Shown here one piece after another: positions 43,226-51,085 of a DNA stretch of 64,000 nucleotides (positions are counted from its first letter, which is position 1; the number at the start of each line of letters is the position of its first letter). The notes under the pieces were generated by a model, which did no database searches, was not told the DNA's origin, and saw only the letters and a list, made by a program, of their open reading frames with translations. Source of the stretch: Mycetocola spongiae (GTDB taxonomy: Bacteria > Actinomycetota > Actinomycetes > Actinomycetales > Microbacteriaceae); assembly GCF_020424085.1 (NCBI RefSeq), contig NZ_CP080203.1:2666001-2730000 (forward strand). Direction: 5' to 3'. The translations under genes and the position numbers were made by a program.

Positions 43226-44500
43226 ATGAAGCTTCACCGCACCGTAGCGGTCGCCACCATGGCGGTTGTATCCCTCTCGCTCGCCGCGTGCTCCGCGGGC
43301 GGAACCCCCGCGCAGTCCGAGGGCCCCGTGGAGATTAAATTCCAGTCGTTCTCGGATCAGCCCGCGGCCATCGCGGCGACCGAGGAGATCGTGGCCGCGT
43401 GGAATAAGGACCACGCTGACTCCCAGATCAAGCTGATCCAGGCCCCCTCGGATAGCCTCGACGATAAGCTCACCACGCAGTTCGCGGGCGAGGTTGCCCC
43501 CGATATCATCCACTACGAGATCCAGGGCATCGCGCCGTTTGCGCGCGATGGCTATATCGCCGATCTCTCCTCGTTGCTCTCGCAGAAGACCCTCGACGAT
43601 ATCGAGCCGGGTGTGCTGGACTCCGTGACCCTGGACGGCAAGATCGTGGGAGCGCCCACCGAGCTACAGACCTATGTGGTTTTTGCCAATAAGGGCCTGC
43701 TGGAATCGGCCGGCGTGAGCATCCCCACCGGGGATTCGATGTCCTGGGATACCTTCGCCGAGATCGCCAAGGCCTCCACCACCCCCGAGGTTCACGGCGC
43801 TGCCTGGGGCCTGAAGAGCCCCACCGCGGCGTTCCTCAGCCTCGGCCTGGGCTTTGACGGCACGTTTTTTGGAACCGGTAAGGACGTCAGCCTGACCGTG
43901 GGCGAGAAGGAGATGGAGGTACCCAACCGGGTGCGCGCCATGATCGACGCCGGATCGCTGGACCCGATCGGTGTGACCCAGTCCAGCTCCGATGTGCTTG
44001 CCACGTTCTACGGGGGCAAGGCCGCCATGACCGTGCAGGGTTCCTATCAGATCGCCAATGTCGCGGCCGATGCGCCCGCCGATATGGACTGGATTGTGCT
44101 GCCCCCGCTGGAGGGAAGCGCCGGTATCGCCCAGGCGGCCACCCCGCAGACCCTGTCGATCAACATCGACTCCGCGGTGCAGAAGCAGGCCGCCGAGTTC
44201 ATCGACTACTTCATGCAGACCGACAACCTCGTGAAGATGAATACCGCCGATGGGCTCATCCCCACCACCACCTCGGCCCGTGCGGCCATCGCCGAGCAGA
44301 ACGCCGGCGTGAACGGATGGGACGCGATCCTCGCCTCCGCGGCCGGGCTGAAGGGCCCCACGTTCCTCGGTGCCGACGGCTATGTGCGCTGGAAGGACAC
44401 CGTGGCCACCCCCGGATTCCAGAAGTTCCTCGGCAAGGAGATCGACGGAGCCCGGCTCGCGACCGATCTTGAGGCCGGCTGGGCCCAGGTAAATAAGTAG
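43226..44500 (+). CDS. Extracellular solute-binding lipoprotein of the ABC transporter
   Basis: A 424-residue family-1 binding protein. The signal peptide VAVATMAVVSLSLAACSAGG puts the lipidated Cys at about 22. Typical segments are EIVAAWNKDHADSQIKLIQAPSDSLDDKLTTQFAGEVAPDIIHYE (about 52-96) and YGGKAAMTVQGSYQIANV (about 260). The ligand is unknown; the four glycohydrolase-fold genes that follow suggest an N-glycosidic compound such as ADP-ribose-derived or nucleoside-like material (inference). The 77-nt gap after the gene holds a hairpin. Confidence 0.92.
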   Translation: MKLHRTVAVATMAVVSLSLAACSAGGTPAQSEGPVEIKFQSFSDQPAAIAATEEIVAAWNKDHADSQIKLIQAPSDSLDDKLTTQFAGEVAPDIIHYEIQGIAPFARDGYIADLSSLLSQKTLDDIEPGVLDSVTLDGKIVGAPTELQTYVVFANKGLLESAGVSIPTGDSMSWDTFAEIAKASTTPEVHGAAWGLKSPTAAFLSLGLGFDGTFFGTGKDVSLTVGEKEMEVPNRVRAMIDAGSLDPIGVTQSSSDVLATFYGGKAAMTVQGSYQIANVAADAPADMDWIVLPPLEGSAGIAQAATPQTLSINIDSAVQKQAAEFIDYFMQTDNLVKMNTADGLIPTTTSARAAIAEQNAGVNGWDAILASAAGLKGPTFLGADGYVRWKDTVATPGFQKFLGKEIDGARLATDLEAGWAQVNK

Positions 44501-44512
44501 ATTTTTCCCTCC

Positions 44513-44545
44513 CCGCCGCGCGGCCGGCTCCCGGTCGCGCGGCGG
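44513..44545 (+). terminator. Intercistronic hairpin after the binding-protein gene
   Basis: A 10-bp stem (CCGCCGCGCG/CGCGCGGCGG) with a 13-nt loop and no T-run lies between the binding protein and the first hydrolase gene. Such hairpins usually stabilise the binding-protein message or partly terminate transcription. Confidence 0.6.
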
Positions 44546-44577
44546 AGACTCACCATCAAACACAGAAGGACTTTGCG

Positions 44578-45729
44578 ATGAATTGGGTACGAGAGCGTAC
44601 GGCGGCCGTGCTGGCGGGATCCGCCATCGGCGATGCCCTGGGCGGCGCCACCGAGGGGTTCAGCCCCGAACAGCTTCGCCAGCGCTATGGCGGACGGGTC
44701 GAGGGCATCGTGCCCCCGTATTACGAAAACTGGAAGACCCAGCGGCCGGTGAGTCCGTACCATAAGGGTGACGGGCACATCACTGACGACACACTGATGA
44801 CCCAGGCGCTGATTCAGGTTTATGCGCAGCGCCGCGACCACCTGGACGCCTTTGCAATGGCCTCCGATCTGGTGCCGCTGCTGCAGACCGAGTGGCGGTG
44901 GATCCCCGAGCTGGAACGCGAGTCGATCCTGTTGCAGCGCGTCTTCCTCGCCGAAAAATGGCTCGTGACCCGCCTCCAATACGGGCATGTGGACCCCCGC
45001 GAGGCGGGAGTGGGTAACGTGATTAACTGTGGCGCCGCGATGTATATGGCCCCCGTGGGAATCGTGAACGCCGGTAACCCCCGCCGCGCCTATGACGAGG
45101 CGATTGATATGGCCGGCGCCCACCAGGCCAGCTATGGCCGCGAGGCCGCGGGAATCTTCGCCGCCGCCGTGGCCGAGGCCATGACGCCGGGCGCAACCGT
45201 GGACTCCGTAATCGCGGTGAGCATCAATTATGCCCACGATGGCACGCGCGCCGCGATCGAGGCCGTGGCCGCCGCCGCCCGGGCCCTGCCCGCGGGCGCA
45301 AGCCACGAGGACATCATCGCGGTGCTGCGCGATGCGATCCGCCCCTTTGATACCGTGGGCGAAAAATATCGCGAACCCAATATGGACGCCCGGATCCCCT
45401 CGCGCACCAAGGCCATCGAGGAGCTCCCGGTGGCGCTGGGCATGCTTATCGCCTATGCGGGGGACTTCCGCGGCAGCATCCTCGGTGCCGTGAATTATGG
45501 CCGCGATTCGGATTCCATCGCGAGCATGGTGGGCTCGATCGCCGGGGCCCTGGGCGGTGCCGAGGCCGTGGCCACCGATTGGCTTGACGCGATCGCCGAG
45601 GCGAGCCGCATGGACTTTGGCCACTATGCGGAAAAGCTCGCGGATGTGGCCGAGGAGATTGCCGCGCTCGACCTGGACCGGGCCCGCGCCCAGATCGCGA
45701 GCCTTGAGGCCGTGGCGGCCGCCCGATGA
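44578..45729 (+). CDS. ADP-ribosylglycohydrolase-family protein A
   Basis: A 383-residue ADP-ribosylglycohydrolase (DraG/ARH fold) protein. This family cleaves N- or O-glycosidic bonds to ADP-ribose or related ribosides with two Mg2+ ions. All three metal motifs are present: AGSAIGDALGGATEGF (about 14-29), GHITDDTLMTQAL (about 64-76) and YGRDSDSIASMVGSIAGALGG near 310. AAGGA precedes the ATG. It overlaps the next gene by 4 nt. The preserved metal site suggests an active enzyme, but the substrate is unknown. Confidence 0.9.
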   Translation: MNWVRERTAAVLAGSAIGDALGGATEGFSPEQLRQRYGGRVEGIVPPYYENWKTQRPVSPYHKGDGHITDDTLMTQALIQVYAQRRDHLDAFAMASDLVPLLQTEWRWIPELERESILLQRVFLAEKWLVTRLQYGHVDPREAGVGNVINCGAAMYMAPVGIVNAGNPRRAYDEAIDMAGAHQASYGREAAGIFAAAVAEAMTPGATVDSVIAVSINYAHDGTRAAIEAVAAAARALPAGASHEDIIAVLRDAIRPFDTVGEKYREPNMDARIPSRTKAIEELPVALGMLIAYAGDFRGSILGAVNYGRDSDSIASMVGSIAGALGGAEAVATDWLDAIAEASRMDFGHYAEKLADVAEEIAALDLDRARAQIASLEAVAAAR

Positions 45730-47087
45730 GGGTCACCTGGACCCAACCGGAGGACCTGGTTGCGCATGAACTCGCGCAGGCCCGCGCGGAGGGCGCGGAT
45801 ATAAGCGGATTCACCGCCGAGTGGATCGCGGCCGGAGGAGACCCCGTGCCGCCGCGCGGAGGGGCCTCCCCCGCGCGGGCCCCGGAGGCGCGCCTGCGCG
45901 TGGCCCGGGACCTGCTTGAGCGGCTCGACCGGGTCTCCGCCGCCGCGCAGGAGCCCGATACCTGGGAGCAGATGCTGCGGCTGCTGCCGCCCGAACCCGC
46001 CGCACTGCCCGCGGCCGGGGCGGATCTGGACGACCGCATCCTTGCCGCCTGGCGCGGACGCGCGGCGGCCTGCCTGCTGGGCAAGCCCGTGGAGAAGATT
46101 CCGCGCGAGGGAATCCGGGCGCTGCTGGAATCCGCGGGTCGCTGGCCGCTCACGCAGTATTTCAGCGCCGCGGGCGTGCCCGCCGCGGTGAGTGAACGCT
46201 GGCCGTGGAATAAGGTCTCCGGCGCGACGTCCCTCGTGGAGAATATCGACGGCATGCCCGAGGATGACGACCTGAACTATCCGCTGCTGAACCTCGCGCT
46301 GCTGGAGCGCCACGGGCGGGGCTTTAGCACCGAGGACGTGGCGCGGGCCTGGCTGAATGATCTGCCCGCGGGCCGCGTTTTTACCGCCGAGCGCATCGCC
46401 TATCGCAACCTGCTGGACGGGGTGGAGCCGGGCCACGCGGGCCGGGTGCGCAACCCGTTCCGGGAGTGGATCGGCGCGCTGATCCGCACCGATGTTTATG
46501 GATGGGCCGCGCCGGGCCACCCGCGCGAGGCCGCCCGCATGGCCTGGACCGATGCCCGCCTGAGCCATACCCGCAACGGAGTGTATGGCGCAATGTGGGC
46601 GGCCGCCCTGACCTCCGCCTCGCTGGTGTGCTCCGGCGTGGACGAGGTCCTGGCCGCGGGGATCGGCGTGATTCCCGAGGGGAGCGACCTGGCCCGGGCC
46701 GTGATCCGCGGGGCCGAAATCGGCCGCTCGGGACGCGGGCTGGACGCCGAACTAGATATGCTGCATGCCGAGTTTGGCAGCCTGCACTGGGTCCACACCG
46801 TAAATAATGCCGCGTCGATCGCCTATGCGCTCGCCGCGAGCGAGGGCGAGTTTTCCCGTGCCGCGCCCGCGGCCGTGATGCTCGGCTGGGATACCGATTC
46901 CGCGGGGGCCACCGTGGGCTCGATCGCGGGGGCACTGGGGGGAACCGCCGCGCTGGAATCGCGCTGGGTGGACCCGCTGGATAACCGCATCGCCACCAGC
47001 CTGCCCGGAATGCATAACGCGAGCATCGGCTCGCTGGCCGCGCGCACGAGCGCCCTGGCCCATAACTTCCTCACAGAAAGCAAGTGA
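45726..47087 (+). CDS. ADP-ribosylglycohydrolase-family protein B, N-terminally extended
   Basis: A 453-residue member of the same fold with about 95 extra N-terminal residues (MRVTWTQPEDLVAHELAQARAEGADISG...) before the core. Motif 1 is AWRGRAAACLLGKPVEKIPREG (about 108-129). Motif 2 is changed to PEDDDLNYPLLNLALL (about 178), that is D-D-D-L instead of D-D-T. Motif 3 is LGWDTDSAGATVGSIAGALGG near 386. This is the variant layout of a distinct subfamily. It is coupled to protein A by a 4-nt overlap. Confidence 0.88.
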   Translation: MRVTWTQPEDLVAHELAQARAEGADISGFTAEWIAAGGDPVPPRGGASPARAPEARLRVARDLLERLDRVSAAAQEPDTWEQMLRLLPPEPAALPAAGADLDDRILAAWRGRAAACLLGKPVEKIPREGIRALLESAGRWPLTQYFSAAGVPAAVSERWPWNKVSGATSLVENIDGMPEDDDLNYPLLNLALLERHGRGFSTEDVARAWLNDLPAGRVFTAERIAYRNLLDGVEPGHAGRVRNPFREWIGALIRTDVYGWAAPGHPREAARMAWTDARLSHTRNGVYGAMWAAALTSASLVCSGVDEVLAAGIGVIPEGSDLARAVIRGAEIGRSGRGLDAELDMLHAEFGSLHWVHTVNNAASIAYALAASEGEFSRAAPAAVMLGWDTDSAGATVGSIAGALGGTAALESRWVDPLDNRIATSLPGMHNASIGSLAARTSALAHNFLTESK

Positions 47088-47088
47088 C

Positions 47089-48087
47089 ATGACCGCTTCA
47101 CCGCAGATTTCCCTGCGCGACCGCGCCCGCGGCTCCCTCGCCGGGCTCGCCATCGGGGACGCCATCGGCCGCCCCGTCGAGGGGCTCTCCGCGACCCAGA
47201 TCCAGGAGCAATACGGCCGGGTCACCGGTTATATCGACGATGAGCCCGCGGGCAGCGACGATACCGAATATGCGCTGCTCACCGCCAAGACCGTGCATCG
47301 GGTGGGGCTCGGGGCCTCGCGCCATGATTTTGCCGAGACCTGGCGCGAGGATGTGCTGCCGCAGGCCGATGATTTTAAGGGCGGCGGATTTAGCGAGATG
47401 GCGGCGATTGATAACCTGCGCCGCGGGATCGAGCCGCCCCTGAGCGGCGATCACGTGCACGCCTGGAGCGATGGCCTCGCGATGCGTGTGGCCCCGCTGG
47501 GTGTGGTGGCCAATGGTGACCGCGCGCTGGCGGCCCACCTGGCCACCGAGGACGGCGTGGTTAGCCACAGCGGGGAGGGGGTTCTTGCCGGGGTGGTGGT
47601 ATCGGTGGCCGTGACGATCGCGATGACCGGCGGCAGCGCCCGCGAGTGCTTCGAGGGTGGCCTCGCGGCCATTCCCGAGGATTCCTGGACCGCGCGCAAT
47701 CTGCGTGATGCCCGCGACCTGGTGGACTCGGGCCTCGAGCCCGATGCGCTTGCCGTGGCCCTGCACGACCGCCTGGCCGTGGTGGATTATTTCTGGGCGG
47801 ATATCGCCCCCGAGGCCGTGGGCCTGGCCATGGCCTCGGTGCTGCACGGCAATGGTGCCTTCGCGGAGAGCATGCTCTTTGCGGTGAATATGGGGCGCGA
47901 CGCGGATACCACGGCGGCCATCGCGGGCTGCATTGCCGGGGCCATCTCCGGCGCCGATTCCTTTCCGCGCGAGTGGCTCGACGGGCTTGCGCCCGTGGTG
48001 GGCTCGTGCATCCGCTCGGTAGCGGGAATCCACCCCCTGGACGCCGCCGAGGATCTCGTGCGCCTGATTGAAAGTGAAGCAAAATGA
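47089..48087 (+). CDS. ADP-ribosylglycohydrolase-family protein C
   Basis: A 332-residue member with complete motifs: RGSLAGLAIGDAIGRPVEG (about 12-30), GSDDTEYALLTAKTVH (about 54-69) and NMGRDADTTAAIAGCIAGAISG near 267. It starts one nucleotide after the stop of protein B and overlaps protein D by 4 nt. It is likely an active hydrolase with a specificity different from A and B, since sequence similarity among the three is confined to the motifs. Confidence 0.9.
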   Translation: MTASPQISLRDRARGSLAGLAIGDAIGRPVEGLSATQIQEQYGRVTGYIDDEPAGSDDTEYALLTAKTVHRVGLGASRHDFAETWREDVLPQADDFKGGGFSEMAAIDNLRRGIEPPLSGDHVHAWSDGLAMRVAPLGVVANGDRALAAHLATEDGVVSHSGEGVLAGVVVSVAVTIAMTGGSARECFEGGLAAIPEDSWTARNLRDARDLVDSGLEPDALAVALHDRLAVVDYFWADIAPEAVGLAMASVLHGNGAFAESMLFAVNMGRDADTTAAIAGCIAGAISGADSFPREWLDGLAPVVGSCIRSVAGIHPLDAAEDLVRLIESEAK

Positions 48088-49097
48088 GTGCAGACGTGAT
48101 CGGAAACCTGGTGCGCGGGATGGGTGCGGGGGAGGCCGCGGGCTGGATGAACGCCGATTTCCGCATCTTCTCGCTCCCCGCCAAGCGCGTGAACCGGCTG
48201 CGCATTCTCTCCAAGCTCGGCGATGATGATCGCACCACGATTGTGCCGCGGCCGTTTGCCCATGCCACGCCGCCCGCGGCGCTGCACCCGGGTGCGGGGG
48301 ATAACCTCGAGTGGTTTGCCTTTACCCTCGCGGGGCATCGCGCCACCGCGGGGACGGGATCGCGGGACCTGCTGCATGCCGCCTGGATTGATCTTGCCGA
48401 GCGTCCCGAGCCCGTGCGCTCGCGGATCGGCACGCGCCTGGCCCTGACCAATCTGCGCAATGGGCTCCGCCCGCCGCAATCGGGTCACGATAATGCGCAT
48501 TATTTTGACGATATTGCGATGTCGCGTGCGCTCGCCGCCGTGGTGGAATATGCGGGCAACGAGGAGGAGATCCTCGCCGCCACGGTGGCCGATGCCGAGG
48601 TCACCCACTCGCTGGATGGCGTCTGGTGTGCCCGCGGAACCGCGCTGCTGTTCTCGCGGTTGCTCGCGGGGGATGCCCCGGCCGAGGCCGCCGCGGTCGC
48701 GGCCGCCTCGCTTCCGCCCGAGACCTGGAGCGCGCGGATGGCCGCGGGCGCTCTGGAGATCGCCGCTGGCAGCGCCGGGCCGCTGGATCTGGCCCGCCGC
48801 CTGAGCACCGAGCTGGGGGACTGGGTATATAGCTATCCGGTGACCGCGCCGGAGACGTTTGGATTCCTGCTGGCCCACGTATCGCGGGCCCAAAACGCGG
48901 AGTCGCTGCTGCTCGGGGCGCTGGCCCAGGGGCGTAACGCGGCCTCGCTGCCGGCGCTCGTGGGGGCTGCCGCGGGTGTGCTCTACGGCGCCGAGTGGAC
49001 GGCCCGGGACCTGGGCGTGGAGGAGCTGCGCCTGACCGGGCTGTGTGTCCCGGAATACGCGGGACGCGCGATCGCGGAGTTCCTGCCCGCCGCCTAG
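48084..49097 (+). CDS. Degenerate ADP-ribosylglycohydrolase-fold protein D
   Basis: A 337-residue protein that follows the same fold: VRGMGAGEAAGWMNADFRI at the N-terminus takes the place of motif 1, AGDNLEWFAFTLAG (about 72-85) that of D-D-T, and LAQGRNAASLPALVGAAAGVLYG near 273 that of the final G-R-D-x-D-T. The two Asp residues of the last motif are replaced by Asn and Ala, so at least one metal site must be lost. It is probably a non-catalytic partner or has another activity. It ends the operon; a long hairpin follows. Confidence 0.8.
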   Translation: MSADVIGNLVRGMGAGEAAGWMNADFRIFSLPAKRVNRLRILSKLGDDDRTTIVPRPFAHATPPAALHPGAGDNLEWFAFTLAGHRATAGTGSRDLLHAAWIDLAERPEPVRSRIGTRLALTNLRNGLRPPQSGHDNAHYFDDIAMSRALAAVVEYAGNEEEILAATVADAEVTHSLDGVWCARGTALLFSRLLAGDAPAEAAAVAAASLPPETWSARMAAGALEIAAGSAGPLDLARRLSTELGDWVYSYPVTAPETFGFLLAHVSRAQNAESLLLGALAQGRNAASLPALVGAAAGVLYGAEWTARDLGVEELRLTGLCVPEYAGRAIAEFLPAA

Positions 49098-49105
49098 CAT
49101 CCAGA

Positions 49106-49150
49106 ACAACGGGGAGGCGTGGACCACGAGGGTCCGCGCCTCCCCGTTGT
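49106..49150 (+). terminator. Hairpin terminator of the hydrolase operon
   Basis: A 14-bp outer stem (acaacggggaggcg and complement) with an inner GGACC/GGTCC stem directly after the stop of protein D. There is no T-run. Confidence 0.65.
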
Positions 49151-49207
49151 GGGTCTCGCGTGCCCGCGCGGCGGGCCGTTGTGAGTCTCGCGTGGCCGCG
49201 CGGCGGG
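49144..49207 (+). repeat. Tandem duplication, two 32-bp units
   Basis: Units 49144-49175 and 49176-49207 are identical except for 2 positions, both starting CCGTTGTG. The first unit overlaps the terminator stem. Confidence 0.75.
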
Positions 49208-49270
49208 GAGGGCCGATAGTATCGGGGGGAGCCCCGTGCGGGGCGATCAGGGGCGCGGACGGAGGCCAGG

Positions 49271-49882
49271 ATGACGGGGCAGACCGGCGAGCGTAAGCGC
49301 GGGCGACCCACCGCGAGCGAGCGCGAGGAGCGCCGCGAGATTATTCTTGATGCCGCCGTGGCGCTTTTTCTTGACGAGGGCTATGGGCATGTCAGCGTGG
49401 ACGCGATTGCCGAGCGCTCGGGGGTCACCAAGCGCACCCTGTATATCTATTTTGGCGATAAATCCGAGATTTTTGCCGCGGCCGTGGGGCGCCTGCACGA
49501 TCGGGTGATTCGGGAGGCCGAGGACCGCGCCGAGCGCCTTCCCGAGCTCTCGCGTCGCATCGTGCGCACCCTGCACTCGGCGGAGGCCGTGGCCCTGCAC
49601 CGGCTGGTGATTGCCGAATCCGGCCGCTTCCCCGATCTGGCCGCGGCGTTTTATCGGGCCGGCCCCGAACGCTATCGCGCGCTGCTGGCCGAACGCCTGA
49701 TCGCCACCGCGGGCTCGGGTATCGCCCGCGAGGCGCTCGCCGAGGCACTGTTCTCCCTGCTGCTGGGCGAGGCCCATCGCCGCCGCCTGCTGGGGATCCT
49801 CGGCCCGATCACCGATTCCGAGGTTGCGCGGCATGCCGATGCGGCGCTGCGTGTCCTGGGCCTGGGCGAGGGCCGGCCCTAA
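49271..49882 (+). CDS. TetR-family transcriptional regulator
   Basis: A 203-residue regulator. The N-terminal helix-turn-helix is REIILDAAVALFLDEGYGHVSVDAIAERSGVTKRTLYIYFGDKSEIFAAAV (about 22-72), and the C-terminal domain (LSRRIVRTLHSAEAVALHRLVIAESGRFPDLAAAFY) resembles the TetR_C domains of AcrR-like proteins. GGAGG precedes the ATG. Its target is not evident; it lies between the hydrolase operon and the TRAP operon. Confidence 0.88.
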   Translation: MTGQTGERKRGRPTASEREERREIILDAAVALFLDEGYGHVSVDAIAERSGVTKRTLYIYFGDKSEIFAAAVGRLHDRVIREAEDRAERLPELSRRIVRTLHSAEAVALHRLVIAESGRFPDLAAAFYRAGPERYRALLAERLIATAGSGIAREALAEALFSLLLGEAHRRRLLGILGPITDSEVARHADAALRVLGLGEGRP

Positions 49883-50033
49883 ACCACCCGCGCTTCCCCC
49901 TCCTGTCCGGAGGCCTTCCTTTTCCCCTATTATGCCCGGCCCGATCATCGGGGCCGCGGCCTCGTATATGGGTTATCCGGCCTCCCTGCCGTGGCAATAT
50001 TTGGCGTCTTTCCGGTAATTTCTCTTCTCCGCC

Positions 50034-50063
50034 TTGTTGTAAACCATAAAATGGAACTAAAGT
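50034..50063 (+). promoter_or_regulatory. Candidate promoter of the ABM-TRAP operon
   Basis: TTGTTG (50034-50039), 18-nt spacer, TAAAGT (50058-50063). The -10 box is overlapped by the operator. Confidence 0.4.
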
Positions 50064-50075
50064 GGTATCGGTTTA
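50058..50075. promoter_or_regulatory. Operator shared with the COG4091 gene
   Basis: TAAAGTGGTATCGGTTTA shares the 15-nt core AAAGTGGTATCGGTT with a site upstream of the oxidoreductase gene at 54725. It is the likely binding site of the LacI-type regulator encoded between the two units. Confidence 0.6.
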
Positions 50076-50093
50076 CTAATCAAAGGAGATCCC

Positions 50094-50411
50094 ATGACCA
50101 CGCCCGTGATCGTTAACGCACGTTTTTTCCCCCGCGCGGGGCAGGAGGCGGCCCTGGTCGAGGCCCTCATCGCGGCGATCGCCCCGGTCCACGCCGAGGC
50201 GGGCTGCGAGCTCTACGCCCTGAACTCCCATGACTCGGGCGAACTCCTGATGATCGAGAAGTGGAGCAGCGCGGATCTGCTTGATGCCCATGCCGCCGGT
50301 CCCGCCGTGCGGGATCTGGATGCCGCGATCGCCCCGTTCCTTGCCCGCCCCGTCCTGGTTGAGCGGTTCACAGCCGTGCCCGCGGGAGATGTCCGGCTGG
50401 GCGCGCTTTAG
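50094..50411 (+). CDS. Antibiotic-biosynthesis-monooxygenase (ABM) domain protein
   Basis: A 105-residue dimeric ferredoxin-like ABM-fold protein, similar to YgiN-type putative quinol monooxygenases. It shows VNARFFPRAGQEAALVEALIAAIAPVHAEAGCELYAL and the hallmark LLMIEKWSSADLLDAHAAGPAVRDL (about 50-74). AAAGGAG lies 6 nt before the ATG. It is first in an operon with the TRAP genes and behind a LacI-type operator, so it is probably an accessory enzyme or aldose-type isomerase for the imported compound. Confidence 0.85.
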   Translation: MTTPVIVNARFFPRAGQEAALVEALIAAIAPVHAEAGCELYALNSHDSGELLMIEKWSSADLLDAHAAGPAVRDLDAAIAPFLARPVLVERFTAVPAGDVRLGAL

Positions 50412-50522
50412 GCCCTCGCCCCGGCCCTTCCCCCTTGCGGCACCCTCCCGCCGCCCCACCCGATCCGCACTCGCGCCTCCGGGCCCCTGTTCCTCCCCGT
50501 TTGACCCCGCAAAGGAGCGATC

Positions 50523-51083
50523 ATTCACGATTCATCCCTCATTGCCCGCCTGCTCGGGGGCCTCGACAAGATCGTCCAGATTCTTGTGGCCGTCCTCCTG
50601 CTTCTGATCGCGTTTGCGGTCTGCTGGCAGGTTTTTGCCCGCTATGTTTCCTCGGCCTCCTCCGCCTGGACCAGTGAGCTTGCGTCGATGGCCTTTGTGT
50701 GGCTCGCGATGTTTGCCATTGCCCTCGGCGTGCGTCGCGGACGCCATATGAAGCTCGATATCTGGGAGTATCTGCCCTATCGACGCTGGCTTATTCGCAC
50801 GATCGATACCATCGCCGCGCTGGGCGTCGCCGTGGTGCTGGTCCTGCTGATCTGGTTTGGCTTTGAAATGCTTGGCCCCGCCTTTCGCCGCCTCCAACCC
50901 GGGCTCGGAATCTCGTTTGGTTGGGTATCGCTTGCCGTCCCGGTGGGATGCCTGGTCAGCCTGATCTTTGCCATTGAGGCCTGGTGGAAGGTATTCCATG
51001 CCCCGCGGGATACCGATGTTCTGGCCGCACCCATCCTCTTCCAAAAATCCGAGGCCACACAGCCCGCTACCGAGGGAATCTAA
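50523..51083 (+). CDS. dctQ: TRAP transporter small membrane subunit (DctQ-type), non-canonical start
   Basis: A roughly 186-residue, four-helix DctQ protein. The conserved part is ILVAVLLLLIAFAVCWQVFARYVSSASSAWTSELASMAFVWLAMFAIALGVRRGRHMKLDIW, followed by two more helices. No ATG, GTG or TTG lies near the only good ribosome binding site (AAAGGAG, 50511-50517). The conserved-looking N-terminus HDSSLIARLLGGLDKIVQ reads from ATT 50523 (5-nt spacing) or ATC 50520, and an in-frame stop closes the frame at 50502. A GTG at 50586 exists but has no ribosome binding site. Either a rare start codon is used or there is a base error. It forms the membrane domain together with DctM. Confidence 0.82.
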   Translation: MHDSSLIARLLGGLDKIVQILVAVLLLLIAFAVCWQVFARYVSSASSAWTSELASMAFVWLAMFAIALGVRRGRHMKLDIWEYLPYRRWLIRTIDTIAALGVAVVLVLLIWFGFEMLGPAFRRLQPGLGISFGWVSLAVPVGCLVSLIFAIEAWWKVFHAPRDTDVLAAPILFQKSEATQPATEGI

Positions 51084-51085
51084 CC

